A DNA stretch of 64,000 nt from Microbacterium oleivorans NBRC 103075 (GCF_001552475.1 NZ_BCRG01000012.1:60454-124453), one strand, 5' to 3'; shown: positions 26,714 to 36,481, counted from the stretch's first letter. Made by a program: numbers and translations. Notes: generated by a model from the sequence alone, not told the origin.

Positions 26714-27866
26714 CCGTCACGATCGCGCCCGCCTCGACCCGCACCGTCCGCACGCGCAGTGCCTCGGGCACATCGCCCTCGACCGCAGCGGTCACGATGA
26801 CCTGTTCGAAATCTGCGACGACGCCGGCCAGGCGAGCCCGGCGCTCGGCGTCGAGTTCGGCGAACACGTCGTCGAGGATGACGATCGGGTCGCCGAGGCG
26901 CAGCTGGTCGCGGAGCAGCTGCGCCGACGACAGGCGGAGCGACAGCGCGGTCGACCACGATTCGCCGTGCGATGCGTAGCCCTTGACCGGCAGTCCACGG
27001 AGCCGAAGCAGCAGATCATCGCGGTGCGGACCGACGAGGGTCACGCCCCGCTCGAGTTCCTGCGCGCGCTTGGCGGTGAGTCCGGCGCGAAAAGATGCCG
27101 AGATCGCCTCGGCTCCGACGGACGAACCGGTCTCGGCCACGGCGGATGAATCGTCTTCGGGATCGGCGCCGTCGACCGTCAGCAGCCACTCGAGCTGCGG
27201 GTCGTGATCCGCGCCGGCGATCGCCTCGTATGCGTCGCGCATGGGCTGAGCCAGATCCTCCGCCAACCGGAGGCGCGCCAGGATGATCTCGGTGCCGAGC
27301 GAGATGAGCTTGTCGTCCCACACGTCGAGGGTCGTGAGCTGATCGGCTTTCAGGCCCCGGGCCCGCGCTGACTTCAAGAGCGCGGTCCGCTGCTTGAGCA
27401 CGCGGTCGTAGTCGCCGAGCACCCCTGTCATCCGCGGCGCACGCTGGACGAGCAGCTGGTCGGCGAATCGTCGCCGTGAGGAGGGGTCGCCCCGGACGAT
27501 CTGCAGATCTTCGGGAGCGAAGAGCACGACCTGCGCGTAGCGGGGGAGTTCCGACGTGCGAACGGGCGATCCGTTGACCCGGGCCTTATTCGAGCCGGTG
27601 CGGTTGAGTTGCGCTTCGAGCTGGATGCGACGCTCTCCGTAGCCCAAGCGGGCGCGGACGAAAGCGGCATCCGCTCCATACCTGACCATCGGAGCGTCCT
27701 GCGACACACGGTGCGAGCCGAGAGTCGCGAAGTAGCCGATCGCCTCGGCGAGGTTCGTCTTCCCCTGGCCGTTGCGCCCGACGAACACGTTCGGTCCCGA
27801 GACCAGACTCACCTCGGCCGCCGCATAGTTGCGGAAGTCGACGAGACTCAGATGCTCCACGATCAC
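26700..27866 (-). CDS. recF: RecF: recombination mediator ATPase
   Basis: 388 residues. Walker A is GRNGQGKTNL (about 31-40). The ABC-type signature region and Walker B (IVILDDVFAELDAERR) lie near the C terminus, with LVGPHRDDLLL between. It loads RecA at gaps with RecO and RecR. The standard dnaN-recF order holds, with a 54-base gap. Confidence 0.97.
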   Translation of the reverse strand: MIVEHLSLVDFRNYAAAEVSLVSGPNVFVGRNGQGKTNLAEAIGYFATLGSHRVSQDAPMVRYGADAAFVRARLGYGERRIQLEAQLNRTGSNKARVNGSPVRTSELPRYAQVVLFAPEDLQIVRGDPSSRRRFADQLLVQRAPRMTGVLGDYDRVLKQRTALLKSARARGLKADQLTTLDVWDDKLISLGTEIILARLRLAEDLAQPMRDAYEAIAGADHDPQLEWLLTVDGADPEDDSSAVAETGSSVGAEAISASFRAGLTAKRAQELERGVTLVGPHRDDLLLRLRGLPVKGYASHGESWSTALSLRLSSAQLLRDQLRLGDPIVILDDVFAELDAERRARLAGVVADFEQVIVTAAVEGDVPEALRVRTVRVEAGAIVTDADV

Positions 27867-27920
27867 CAGATCACCCTCCTTCGAGGCACCGACACGCCTC
27901 GATGTGGACGGACGCCGGGG

Positions 27921-29063
27921 TCAGCGCAGCAGGAGGTTCGGCTGCAGCAGGTACTTGAAGGTCTCGGGTGTGCCCGAGGTCTGCGGGGTGATGAGAACCG
28001 GGCTGAGCTTGTTCGCGTTCTCGCTCGAGGTGAACGTCACGCGCGTGAACTCGCTCTTCACCGCTCCGAGCGCCTCGAGGAGGTACTGCGGGTTGAGCCC
28101 GAGGGTGACCTCGTCACCGGCGAGCGTCGCGTCGACCGACTCGGTGGCGCGAGCCTGCTCGGTGCCGGCGGCATCCATCGACACGCCCTCGTCCGAGAAG
28201 GTGAACCGCAGCGGGGCGGACCGGTCGAGCACGAGCGACACGCGGCGGACCGCTTCGGCGAGCTCGGCGGTGTTGACCACCGCGTAGTGCTCGGTCTGCG
28301 CGGGGAACAGGCGGCGGACCGGGGGGAAGTTCCCCTTGATCAGGAGCGACGTGACCGTCTTGTTGCCCGCCGTGAACGCGATGATCTCGCGGTCGCCCGA
28401 CCCCGAGAACGACACCTGGATGTCACCGGAGTGGGCGAACGTCTTGCCGACCTCGGTGAGGGTGCGGGCGGGGACCAGAGCAGTGGTGGATTCTTCGCGG
28501 GCGACGGCGCCGCTGTCGAAGTTGATCTCACGGAGCGCGACGCGGTAGCGGTCGGTGGCGACGAGGCTCAGGTCATTTCCGGTGACCTCGAGCTGAACTC
28601 CGGTGAGGACGGGGGTGACGTCATCGCGGGATGCCGCGAAGGCGACCTGTGCGATGGCCGTCGAGAAGTCGTCGCCCGGAACGAGGCCGGAATCGCCGGA
28701 GACCTCAGGAATCGCCGGGTACTCGGCCACCGGCATCGCAGCGAGGGTGAACCGCGCGGATCCGCACGTCAGCACGATCTCGCCATCGGCGTCCTGCGTG
28801 ATCTGGATCGGTGCGTTCGGCAGACGGCTGGCGATCTCGGAGAGGAGCCGGCCGTGGACGAGGATCGTGCCCGGTTCGTCGACGGTGGCTTCGATGCGCG
28901 TACGAGCGGATGCCTCGTAGTCGAACGCGGCGAGGGACAGACCCTCGTCCCCGGCTTCGATGAGGACACCGGCGAGGATCGGCTGCGGGTTCCGCTGCGG
29001 GAGCAGTTTCACGACGAACGACACGGCTTCGCTGAATACATCGCGGTTGACGTGGAACTTCAC
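27921..29063 (-). CDS. dnaN: DNA polymerase III sliding clamp
   Basis: 380 residues with three beta-clamp domains, beginning MKFHVNRDVFSEAVSFVVKL and ending PETFKYLLQPNLLLR. It encircles DNA and binds polymerases and Hda-type partners. It is the first gene on the dnaN side of oriC; the ATG is close to the origin region. Confidence 0.97.
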   Translation of the reverse strand: MKFHVNRDVFSEAVSFVVKLLPQRNPQPILAGVLIEAGDEGLSLAAFDYEASARTRIEATVDEPGTILVHGRLLSEIASRLPNAPIQITQDADGEIVLTCGSARFTLAAMPVAEYPAIPEVSGDSGLVPGDDFSTAIAQVAFAASRDDVTPVLTGVQLEVTGNDLSLVATDRYRVALREINFDSGAVAREESTTALVPARTLTEVGKTFAHSGDIQVSFSGSGDREIIAFTAGNKTVTSLLIKGNFPPVRRLFPAQTEHYAVVNTAELAEAVRRVSLVLDRSAPLRFTFSDEGVSMDAAGTEQARATESVDATLAGDEVTLGLNPQYLLEALGAVKSEFTRVTFTSSENANKLSPVLITPQTSGTPETFKYLLQPNLLLR

Positions 29064-29493
29064 TGATGCTCCCTTGACGGCGAGATGGGCCCTCTCATGC
29101 TAGTGCCCACGACGAGCGGCTCCGGAAGCAGAGCCGATCGATCGCTCGAGCCGGCCCGCACCCCGTGGGTGTGATCGGATCGGCTTCTCATTAGATAGTT
29201 CTCTGTCTTCTTGTTAACAGGTGTGGAAACTGTGGATAAGTCGGCCGATCCCAGTCGCGGAGCCGGAACCACATCCGTGTAACTTGTGCACGGGTTGCGG
29301 AAACACGCGTGACAACGTCGATCCCGTGGAACGGCGGTTCAGAGCGTCATCCACAGGTTGTCGTCATTCGTTCACATTTCGAGGCCATCGCCGCACAGTT
29401 ATCCACAGGCTTTCCACACTGTGGGAAACCGCATTGTGAGGGTGGGCCCGGACGGCTGTCAAGTACGCCCGACGGCTCGGGCGTGTGCGGCCG
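29064..29493. other. oriC between dnaA and dnaN
   Basis: A 430-bp non-coding region rich in DnaA boxes. Perfect boxes are at 29231-29239 (TGTGGATAA) and 29399-29407 (TTATCCACA). One-mismatch or related sites are at 29347-29355 (TCATCCACA), 29222-29230, 29411-29419 and 29420-29428, the last two forming an inverted pair. An AT-rich stretch at about 29190-29220 (ATTAGATAGTTCTCTG, then TTCTTGTTAACAGG) is the best candidate unwinding element. Both flanking genes point the same way, as usual in actinobacteria. No gene is present. Confidence 0.9.
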
Positions 29494-30918
29494 TCAGCGT
29501 GCGGAACGGCCCAATTGCGACGTGATCTCGGAGACCTGGTTATAGATCGAGCGACGTTCCTTCATGAGCTCGCTGATCTTCTTGTACGCGTACATGACGG
29601 TCGTGTGGTCGCGATTGCCGAAGAGTTGACCGATCTTCGGCAGCGACAGGCTCGTGCGCTCACGGCAGAGGTACATGGCGATCTGTCGTGCCGTGGCGAC
29701 GGACTGCGAGCGGCTGGATCCGTAGAGGTCGTCGACGGTCAGCCGGAAATACTGCGCTGTGGCGGAGATGATGTCCGTCGGAGAGATCACATTGGCGTCG
29801 TCCTGGTCGACGATGTCGCGAAGGACCGTCTGCGCGAGCGAGATGTCGAGATTCGACCGGTTCAGGCTCGCGAAGGCGGACACCCGGATGAGAGCGCCCT
29901 CGAGTTCGCGGATATTGCTCGACACCTTCGTGGCGATGTACTCCAGCACCTCGTCGGGAACCTGCAGCCGCTCGGACTGAGCCTTCTTCCGAAGGATCGC
30001 GATGCGCGTCTCGAGGTCGGGCGCCTGGACGTCGGTGATGAGCCCCCACTCGAAGCGGCTCCGCATCCGGTCTTCGAACCCGGTCAGGTGACGAGGCGGC
30101 ACATCGCTCGTGATCACGACCTGCTTGTCGTGGTCGTGCAGCTGGTTGAACGTGTGGAAGAACGCTTCCTGCGTCTCGGCGCGACCCTGCAGGAACTGAA
30201 TGTCGTCGATGAGGAGGATGTCGACGTCGCGGTACCGAGCTTGGAAGGCGGACGCGCGGTTGTTCACGATCGAGTTGATGAAGTCGTTCGTGAACTCCTC
30301 ACTCGAGACGTAGCGGACCTTGATGCCCGTGTAGAGGTTGATCGCGTAATCGCCGATGGCGTGGAGAAGGTGGGTCTTGCCCAGGCCGGAGTCGCCGTAG
30401 ATGAAGAGCGGGTTGTAGGCCTTGGCCGGTGCTTCGGCGACGGCCACCGCTGCCGCGTGCGCGAACCGGTTGGACTGGCCGATGACGAAGCTGTCGAACG
30501 TGTACTTCGGGTTCAGCCGGGTGTCGTTGCGGGATGCCGGGGCCGCCTGCTCCGCGTAGTCGTCGGCGCCCGGTCGGGTCGGCGCCGACGAGGTCGGTGC
30601 CAGCGCGGACTGCACGGGGACCGGCGCCGTCAGGTGGGCGTCGCCGAGTTCGGGGTTGACGACGACGCGGAACGTGCTCGCGGCGGGCTCGGCGTCGACC
30701 TGCGCGAGGGCTTCCATGATGGGACCGCGGAGCCGCTTGTTGAACTGACCTGCCGTGAGGTCGTTCGGGACGTCGAGGTACAGGGTCCCGCTCATCACGC
30801 CCTGGGCGACGGCCAGGTTCACGAAGCCGTGCAGCTGCGGAGTGACCCGGTCGTCCTGGGCCAGCACGTCGAGCACAGCGCTCCAGACGGGGACATCTGG
30901 AAGTTCGTGCTCGGACAT
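29494..30918 (-). CDS. dnaA: Chromosomal replication initiator DnaA
   Basis: 474 residues from the ATG preceded by GGGAGGG; an earlier in-frame ATG lacks a ribosome binding site. Domain I (about 1-85) and a variable Pro/Ala linker lead to the AAA+ domain with Walker A GDSGLGKT (175-182) and Walker B ILLIDDI (about 234-240). The C-terminal DnaA-box-binding domain ends with [15 protein letters not shown]. It binds the boxes in the adjoining intergenic regions and opens oriC. Confidence 0.98.
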   Translation of the reverse strand: MSEHELPDVPVWSAVLDVLAQDDRVTPQLHGFVNLAVAQGVMSGTLYLDVPNDLTAGQFNKRLRGPIMEALAQVDAEPAASTFRVVVNPELGDAHLTAPVPVQSALAPTSSAPTRPGADDYAEQAAPASRNDTRLNPKYTFDSFVIGQSNRFAHAAAVAVAEAPAKAYNPLFIYGDSGLGKTHLLHAIGDYAINLYTGIKVRYVSSEEFTNDFINSIVNNRASAFQARYRDVDILLIDDIQFLQGRAETQEAFFHTFNQLHDHDKQVVITSDVPPRHLTGFEDRMRSRFEWGLITDVQAPDLETRIAILRKKAQSERLQVPDEVLEYIATKVSSNIRELEGALIRVSAFASLNRSNLDISLAQTVLRDIVDQDDANVISPTDIISATAQYFRLTVDDLYGSSRSQSVATARQIAMYLCRERTSLSLPKIGQLFGNRDHTTVMYAYKKISELMKERRSIYNQVSEITSQLGRSAR

Positions 30919-31236
30919 GACCCTCCCGGGGTGTGGACAATGGTGTGTACGGGCGTGGGTGTGTATGGGCCTGTGCACAACCTGTGGATAAGTGTCCGGA
31001 TCACGCTAGCCATCAGGGCTGCACAAGGCAAAACCCACTGTAGAACCGGCCCGCGTGTCGTCGCCAGCACGGTTCCGAGGCCGGTGGATAATGGCCGGTC
31101 GGTGTCTCAGTTTGGGATCTCGGAGATCTCGACGTATCCTAGGTCGGTTGACTTGTGCCTTCCGGTGCGAGTCCCCCATGTACCTGTGTCCCCGGTCCGA
31201 GCATTCGGGTGACCCCGCCCATCCGGAGTGATCTTC
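30919..31236. other. Divergent dnaA-rpmH intergenic region with DnaA boxes
   Basis: A 318-bp non-coding region between divergent dnaA and rpmH. It contains TGTGGACAA (30932-30940), a perfect TGTGGATAA (30982-30990) and weaker TGTGCACAA (30971-30979) and GGTGGATAA (31083-31091). These could autoregulate dnaA or extend the origin. TATCCT at 31135-31140 with TTTGGG 18 bases upstream is a possible rpmH promoter; a longer rpmH leader would then follow. Confidence 0.7.
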
Positions 31237-31374
31237 ATGAGCAAGCGCACGTTCCAGCCCAACAACCGCCGCCGCGCCAAGAAGCACGGCTTCCGTGCTC
31301 GTATGCACACCCGCGCTGGCCGCGCCATCCTTTCGGCTCGCCGCGCCAAGGGGCGCACCGAGCTCTCGGCCTGA
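31237..31374 (+). CDS. rpmH: 50S ribosomal protein L34
   Basis: 45 residues, [20 protein letters not shown] at the start, very basic and of standard length. CCGGAG lies eight bases before the ATG. It binds 23S rRNA. It is the first gene of the rpmH-rnpA-yidD-yidC-jag-rsmG run, conserved next to dnaA. Confidence 0.97.
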   Translation: MSKRTFQPNNRRRAKKHGFRARMHTRAGRAILSARRAKGRTELSA

Positions 31375-31383
31375 CACCACACG

Positions 31384-31722
31384 GTGCTGGCGCGCGGGAA
31401 CCGAATCACGCGCGGGGCGGACTACCGTTCCGTCGTCCGCGGAGGTTCTCGTTGCGCCGCAGCGCACAGTGTGACCCATGTGGTCAGCACGTCTGAGCAG
31501 CGCCCCCCACGCTTCGGCTTCATCGTGAGCAAACAAGTGGGGGGCGCTGTTGTGCGTAACACCGTACGTCGCCGGCTGAAGGCCATCTGCGCCGAGGCCC
31601 TCCCGGACGTCCGCACCGGGGCCGATGTGGTCATCCGCGCGTTGCCGGCCGCGGCATCCGCTGATTTCGCGACGCTGCGTGCGGAAGTCGTCCGCTGTCT
31701 CGAGCGGAAGGCCGCCGCATGA
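31384..31722 (+). CDS. rnpA: Ribonuclease P protein component
   Basis: 112 residues from GTG, nine bases after rpmH. Family motifs are RFGFIVSKQVGGAVVRNTVR with the RNR-type basic helix (RNTVRRRLK) and a C-terminal DVVIRALPAAA strand. It helps the RNase P RNA process tRNA 5' ends. The stop overlaps the yidD start. Confidence 0.95.
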   Translation: MLARGNRITRGADYRSVVRGGSRCAAAHSVTHVVSTSEQRPPRFGFIVSKQVGGAVVRNTVRRRLKAICAEALPDVRTGADVVIRALPAAASADFATLRAEVVRCLERKAAA

Positions 31723-32075
31723 GTTCCGCACCGCTTCCCTCGTACACACGGGGAGACGCCGTGATGGATGCTGCGTCACTGCCGACAGCGGTCGCCCTTC
31801 TCCCCCGCAATGCCGCCATCGGTCTCCTGCACGGATATCGGGCCACCATCTCCCAGGTGTACGGCGACGTGTGCAAGTACTATCCCTCGTGTTCGGCGTA
31901 TGCGCTCGGCGCAGTGCAGCAGCACGGTGTCATCAAGGGTTCGGCCCTCGCGGCCGCCCGTCTCGCTCGATGCCACCCGTGGGCAGCGGGCGGGATCGAC
32001 GATGTCCCCGCACACACGCACTTCCGGCACGACCTGACTTCGCACGGCTTCGTCGTGCCCCGCAGAAAGGACTGA
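31719..32075 (+). CDS. yidD: YidD membrane protein insertion efficiency factor
   Basis: 118 residues. The core GYRATISQVYGDVCKYYPSC with CHPWAAGGIDDVP is the YidD (DUF37) signature, including its conserved cysteines. It has an N-terminal hydrophobic helix. It assists YidC-mediated insertion and lies directly upstream of yidC, overlapping rnpA by four bases. Confidence 0.95.
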   Translation: MSSAPLPSYTRGDAVMDAASLPTAVALLPRNAAIGLLHGYRATISQVYGDVCKYYPSCSAYALGAVQQHGVIKGSALAAARLARCHPWAAGGIDDVPAHTHFRHDLTSHGFVVPRRKD

Positions 32076-32078
32076 TCC

Positions 32079-33176
32079 TTGTTGGATCTCTTCGCCGCCG
32101 CGACTCTCGAGCCGCTCCCCAACCCGACGACTCCTCGTCCGGGAGGGCTGGACTTCTTCAGCACGATCCTCTGGCCGTTCAAGTTCGTCGTCGAGGCGAT
32201 CCTGGTCTTCTGGCACTGGGTCTTCACTTCGATCGGTCTGCAGCCGGATGCCGGTCTGACCTGGGTTTTGTCCATCGTCGGACTTGTCATCGTGGTCCGC
32301 GCTGCCCTGATTCCGCTGTTCGTGCGGCAGATCAAGAGCCAGCGCAAGATGATGGAACTGGCGCCCGAGATGCGCAAGATCCAGGAGCGCTACCGCGGCA
32401 AGCGCGATCAGCTCTCTCGCGAGGCTATGAGCCGCGAGACCATGGCGATGTACAAGAAGCACGGCACATCACCGCTGTCGAGCTGTCTTCCCCTGCTCGT
32501 GCAGATGCCGATCCTCCTCGGCATGTTCTACACGCTCAGTGAAGTCAAACGCCACGCGGAATGGGGCGTCGGCGGCACCGGGCTGCTCAATCCGGTCCTG
32601 ACTCGCGAGTTCTACAACGCCGAACTCTTCGGCGTGGCACCGCTGCACGTCAACATGATCGACGCGATCAACACGAATCAGACCGCCACAGTCGTGATCC
32701 TGGTGATCCTCGTGATCCTCATGATCCTGTCGCAGTTCTTCACACAGCTGCAGATCATCTCGAAGAACCTCTCCCCCGAGGCCAAGACCGGCCAGGCGTA
32801 CCAGATGCAGCGCATCATGCTCTACGTCCTCCCGCTCGCCTTCATCTTCTCGGGTGTCTTCTTCCCGCTCGGCGTCGTCATGTACTGGTTCACGTCGAAC
32901 ATCTGGACCATGGTTCAGCAGTTCATCGTGATCCGGAATCTGCCCACGCCCGGCTCCGAGGCGGCCAAGGCCCGCGAGGAGCGACTGGCGAAGAAGGGCA
33001 AGGCGCTCGATTCCAGCGGCAAGGTCATCCCGATGGCGAAGTACGAGGCCGAGCAGCAGCGTCTGCTCGAAGAGGCCGAGCGTGCCAAAGCTGAGGCCCC
33101 GAAACGGCAGCAGCCCGTGGGGAAGAACCGCGCGAAGAAGCAGGCTCAGAAGGGCAAGCAGGACGGAACGTCCTGA
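32079..33176 (+). CDS. yidC: YidC/Oxa1 membrane protein insertase
   Basis: 365 residues with a TTG start three bases after yidD. Five membrane segments, the cytoplasmic hairpin PEMRKIQERYRGKRDQLSRE, the STSP-type core TSPLSSCLPLLVQMPILLGM and VMYWFTSNIWTMVQQF are typical. The C terminus is a long Lys/Ala-rich basic tail that contacts the ribosome. It inserts membrane proteins with or without SecYEG. Confidence 0.96.
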   Translation: MLDLFAAATLEPLPNPTTPRPGGLDFFSTILWPFKFVVEAILVFWHWVFTSIGLQPDAGLTWVLSIVGLVIVVRAALIPLFVRQIKSQRKMMELAPEMRKIQERYRGKRDQLSREAMSRETMAMYKKHGTSPLSSCLPLLVQMPILLGMFYTLSEVKRHAEWGVGGTGLLNPVLTREFYNAELFGVAPLHVNMIDAINTNQTATVVILVILVILMILSQFFTQLQIISKNLSPEAKTGQAYQMQRIMLYVLPLAFIFSGVFFPLGVVMYWFTSNIWTMVQQFIVIRNLPTPGSEAAKAREERLAKKGKALDSSGKVIPMAKYEAEQQRLLEEAERAKAEAPKRQQPVGKNRAKKQAQKGKQDGTS

Positions 33177-33197
33177 CGAGGACCGAAGGATTCACTC

Positions 33198-33701
33198 ATG
33201 ACCACGACTGAACAGAACCCCAGCGCACGCCCGACGCCGACGGTCGACGAGCTCGAGCAGGAAGGCGACATCGCCGCGGATTTCGTCGAGGGCATCCTCG
33301 ACATCGCCGACATCGATGGCGACCTCACGCTCGACGTGCGCGCCGGCCGCGCGTACGTCTCCGTCGAGAATGAGCAGCCCGCTGCGCTTGCGCTGCTCGC
33401 CGACCCGGATACCGTGCAGGCACTGCAGGAGCTGACGCGCATCGCGGTTCAGACCAAGACGGGGCGTTTCTCCCGTCTGATCCTCGACGTCGGTGGATCG
33501 CGTGACGCGCGAAGAGGCCAGCTGCAGAAGCTCGTCGAGCGCGCAGTCGAGCGCCTCGACGACGGCGCATCGCAGGCATCGCTCCCCCCGATGTCCAGCT
33601 ACGAGCGCAAGCTCATCCACGATATCGCGGCCGAGCACGGCCTCGTGTCGGAGTCGTACGGTGAGGGTGCGGACCGCCACACGGTTCTCCGACGTGGCTG
33701 A
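33198..33701 (+). CDS. jag: KhpB/Jag-type KH and R3H RNA-binding protein
   Basis: 167 residues: an acidic N terminus, a KH-type domain (about 20-100, VEGILDIADIDGDLTLDVRA) and a C-terminal R3H domain (about 105-167, MSSYERKLIHDIAAEHGLVS then SYGEGADRHTVLRR). The Jag_N domain found in Firmicutes is absent, as usual in actinobacteria. It is probably a small-RNA or mRNA-binding regulator. The end overlaps the rsmG start. Confidence 0.92.
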   Translation: MTTTEQNPSARPTPTVDELEQEGDIAADFVEGILDIADIDGDLTLDVRAGRAYVSVENEQPAALALLADPDTVQALQELTRIAVQTKTGRFSRLILDVGGSRDARRGQLQKLVERAVERLDDGASQASLPPMSSYERKLIHDIAAEHGLVSESYGEGADRHTVLRRG

Positions 33702-34338
33702 CGTTTCACGTGAAACACCCGAGGCGGAACCGGCTGCCGCGGTATCCGTCTTCGGCGCTCGGATCGATCTCGCCCGTCGCTTCACCGACGCCCTGATCTC
33801 ACAGGGAGAGGAGCGGGGCCTCATCGGCCCACTCGAGCTCCCCCGCATCTGGACACGTCATGTTCTGAACAGCGCCGTTGCGGCTCCTCTGTTCACCTCG
33901 GGGTCCCGGGTTGGCGACATCGGATCGGGTGCGGGTCTGCCGGGTCTGGTGCTCGCCATTGCTCGGCCGGATGTGCGGTGGGTGCTCATCGAGCCGATGG
34001 AACGTCGCGTCGCGTGGCTGACGGAACAGACGGACGAACTCGGCCTCGACAATGTCGAGATCGTGCGTGCCCGCGGCGAGGAGTGGGCCGAGGGAGCGGT
34101 ATTGGATGCCGTGACAGCTCGCGCCGTCAGCGCGTTCCGGACCTTGATCCCGATCACCGCGCCGTTGGTGCGCAACGGCGGTGAGTTGGTCCTTCTCAAG
34201 GGAGCGAACGCCGCGAACGAGATCACGGCTGCCCAGAAGGTCATCCGCACCTTCCGATTGACGAAGGTTCGCGTCGAACCTGTCGGCGAGGGTGTCATTG
34301 GCGAGCCAACCCGCGTGATTCGCGCGATCGTTCGATAG
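33694..34338 (+). CDS. rsmG: 16S rRNA (guanine-N7) methyltransferase RsmG
   Basis: 214 residues from GTG inside the end of jag. The SAM-binding motif VGDIGSGAGLPGLVLAIARP and EPMERRVAWLTE identify RsmG (GidB), which methylates G527 of 16S rRNA; loss gives low-level streptomycin resistance in other bacteria. The first codons after VAD encode VSRET, and these bases are a perfect parS site, so the coding start and the centromere element overlap. Confidence 0.95.
   Translation: MADVSRETPEAEPAAAVSVFGARIDLARRFTDALISQGEERGLIGPLELPRIWTRHVLNSAVAAPLFTSGSRVGDIGSGAGLPGLVLAIARPDVRWVLIEPMERRVAWLTEQTDELGLDNVEIVRARGEEWAEGAVLDAVTARAVSAFRTLIPITAPLVRNGGELVLLKGANAANEITAAQKVIRTFRLTKVRVEPVGEGVIGEPTRVIRAIVR
33703..33716. 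other. parS site 1 (inside rsmG)
   Basis: GTTTCACGTGAAAC, the 14-bp ParB-binding palindrome, perfect. It falls within the first codons of rsmG. Confidence 0.9.
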
Positions 34339-34348
34339 CGCTGACGCT

Positions 34349-34362
34349 GTTTCACGTGAAAC
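34349..34362. other. parS site 2
   Basis: A perfect GTTTCACGTGAAAC core, preceded by T as in the 16-bp consensus, in the rsmG-parA gap. Confidence 0.95.
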
Positions 34363-34391
34363 GCAGCGCCGTATAGGTTCGGTCGATCGGC

Positions 34392-34405
34392 GTTTCACGT
34401 GAAAC
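34392..34405. other. parS site 3
   Basis: A perfect GTTTCACGTGAAAC core, 29 bases after site 2. Confidence 0.95.
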
Positions 34406-34424
34406 GCCGTGCCCGACGGCGCCC

Positions 34425-34438
34425 GTTTCACGTGAAAC
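34425..34438. other. parS site 4
   Basis: A perfect GTTTCACGTGAAAC core, 19 bases after site 3 and about 70 bases before the parA start. Confidence 0.95.
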
Positions 34439-34509
34439 ACGCCGACGACTCGGGGCTGGGGGATGCCTCGACTACAGTGAGATGGTCCTCGACACGACAG
34501 GAGTAACAG

Positions 34510-35439
34510 GTGCCGGATTCGGAGAACACAACCTCTCCCGCACCCTTCTCATTCGACGACAGTCCGATCGCCCGCGAATTGGCCGATCTGACGTCGCGTC
34601 GAAAAGCACTGGCGGGGGTGCAGGTCGAATTCGACGGCACAACGCGAGTGGTGACGGTGTCGAACCAGAAGGGCGGTGTGGGGAAGACGACCACGACGGT
34701 CAACCTCGCCGCAGGACTCGCGTCGATCGGCGCTCGCGTCCTCGTCATCGACTTGGATCCCCAGGGAAACGCGTCTACGGCACTCGGTATCCCGCACAGT
34801 GCGGACGTCGCGAGCATCTACGACGTCTTGATCGACGAGGAACCGCTGGCGGACGTCATTCAGACGAGCCCGGAGTCGGAGAACCTGCTCTGTGCGCCCT
34901 CCACGATCCATCTGGCCGGCGCGGAGATCGAGTTGGTGTCGCAGGTTGCCCGTGAGCATCGTCTCAGGACCGCTCTGGACACATACCTGAGCGAGAATCA
35001 CGTCGATTTCGTGTTCATCGACTGCCCACCCTCGCTGGGACTGCTCACCATCAACGCCTTCACTGCCGCAACAGAGGTTCTCATCCCCATCCAGTGCGAG
35101 TACTACGCGCTGGAAGGACTGAGCCAGCTTCTCGGCAGTGTCACCATGATCCAGAAGCACCTGAACACGTCGTTGCACTTGTCGACGATCCTGCTGACGA
35201 TGTACGACGGACGCACGCGATTGGCGCAGCAGGTCGCCGATGAGGTGCGAACTCACTTCCCTGAACGCGTGTTGACGACGGTCATCCCGCGTTCGGTTCG
35301 AGTTTCCGAGGCGCCGAGCTTCGGGCAGACGGTCATCGCCTACGACGGGCAGTCCGCGGGCGCGGTCGCCTACCGCGAAGCGGCGGTGGAGATCGTTCGA
35401 CGCGGTCACGAGCAGAAATCACACGAAGGAGCCCGTTGA
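34510..35439 (+). CDS. parA: ParA chromosome-partitioning ATPase
   Basis: 309 residues from GTG with AGGAG eight bases upstream. The deviant Walker A is NQKGGVGKTTTTVNLA, with VLVIDLDPQGNAS and FVFIDCPPSLGLL behind it. It binds DNA non-specifically and moves ParB-parS complexes. parA and parB form an operon just downstream of three parS sites. Confidence 0.97.
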   Translation: MPDSENTTSPAPFSFDDSPIARELADLTSRRKALAGVQVEFDGTTRVVTVSNQKGGVGKTTTTVNLAAGLASIGARVLVIDLDPQGNASTALGIPHSADVASIYDVLIDEEPLADVIQTSPESENLLCAPSTIHLAGAEIELVSQVAREHRLRTALDTYLSENHVDFVFIDCPPSLGLLTINAFTAATEVLIPIQCEYYALEGLSQLLGSVTMIQKHLNTSLHLSTILLTMYDGRTRLAQQVADEVRTHFPERVLTTVIPRSVRVSEAPSFGQTVIAYDGQSAGAVAYREAAVEIVRRGHEQKSHEGAR

Positions 35440-36431
35440 TGGCTAAGCGAACCGGACTGGGCCGGGGCATCGGTGCCCTCATCCCCACGCAGGACCCGTC
35501 GGAGGCGCGTCCTGTCGACGTCTTCTTCCCCGGCGCATCCCTGGCTGAGGGGTCCATGGACGCCATGGAGTCGGCGGATGCCGCTGCCGCGGCCGAGTCC
35601 ACCTCGGCGCAGGATGATCTGGTCGCTGTTCCAGGGACCCGACTGATCGAGATCGATCCGAATTCGATCGTCCCGAACCCTCGCCAGCCGCGCTCGAACT
35701 TCGACGCGGACGATCTGGCGGAACTCGTGCACAGCGTGCGCGAGTTCGGTGTCCTGCAGCCCGTCGTCGTGCGTCGCAACGACGAGGGCGAGTTCGAGCT
35801 CATCATGGGCGAGCGCCGCACGCGCGCCGCGCGCGAAGCGGGTCTTACCGCGATACCCGCCGTCCTGCGTGAGACGGAGGACGAACACCTCCTCCGTGAC
35901 GCGCTGCTCGAGAACCTCCACCGCTCTCAGCTGAACCCGCTCGAAGAGGCGTCGGCCTATCAACAGCTTCTCGAGGACTTCGGTATCACGCAGGAGGAGC
36001 TCGCGACTCGGATCGGCCGCTCGCGTCCCCAGATCAGCAACACCATCCGTCTCTTGAAGCTCCCGGTGCCCGTGCAGCAGCGCGTGGCCGCCGGCGTTCT
36101 CAGCGCCGGGCACGCGAGAGCGATCCTCTCGGTAGAAGATGTCGACACCATGCAGCGTCTCGCTGACAAGATCGTGAACGAGGATCTGTCCGTGAGGGCG
36201 GCGGAGGCAGCGGCCAAGACGATCGGCAACCGGGTACGTCCGCTGCCGAAGGCGGGCACTCGCCGAGCACACCTCGACGACGTCGCGGAGCGTCTGGGGG
36301 ACCGCCTGAACACCAAGGTCAAGATCGCTTTGACCGCCCGTAAAGGCCAGATCAGCATCGATTTCGCTACAATTCAGGATCTCAACCGGATCCTCGGTGA
36401 GCTGGGTGAGACCGAGTTCGGCGCGTCGTGA
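35439..36431 (+). CDS. parB: ParB chromosome-partitioning CTPase
   Basis: 330 residues from the ATG overlapping the last base of the parA stop; AAGGAG lies upstream. The N terminus KRTGLGRGIGALIP contacts ParA. The CTP-binding boxes appear as NPRQPRSNFD and GERRTRAAREAG. The HTH region (ITQEELATRIGRSRPQISNT) binds parS. The C-terminal dimer domain contains KGQISIDFATIQDLNRIL. It spreads from the parS cluster around the operon. Confidence 0.97.
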   Translation: MAKRTGLGRGIGALIPTQDPSEARPVDVFFPGASLAEGSMDAMESADAAAAAESTSAQDDLVAVPGTRLIEIDPNSIVPNPRQPRSNFDADDLAELVHSVREFGVLQPVVVRRNDEGEFELIMGERRTRAAREAGLTAIPAVLRETEDEHLLRDALLENLHRSQLNPLEEASAYQQLLEDFGITQEELATRIGRSRPQISNTIRLLKLPVPVQQRVAAGVLSAGHARAILSVEDVDTMQRLADKIVNEDLSVRAAEAAAKTIGNRVRPLPKAGTRRAHLDDVAERLGDRLNTKVKIALTARKGQISIDFATIQDLNRILGELGETEFGAS

Positions 36432-36469
36432 ATCCCGGTCGCTCCGACCTTGAACCCAGGGTGCGCGCG

Positions 36470-36475
36470 TAGGCT
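36470..36475 (+). promoter_or_regulatory. -10 element TAGGCT of the leaderless gene downstream of parB
   Basis: TAGGCT, six bases, then the GTG start of the 111-residue gene; no Shine-Dalgarno sequence. Confidence 0.5.
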
Positions 36476-36481
36476 TGTCGG

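Noticed and set aside
29485..31212. A plus-strand frame of 575 codons spanning dnaA and the dnaA-rpmH gap
   Set aside because: It reads through DnaA boxes and opposite a complete dnaA; no ribosome site or homology.
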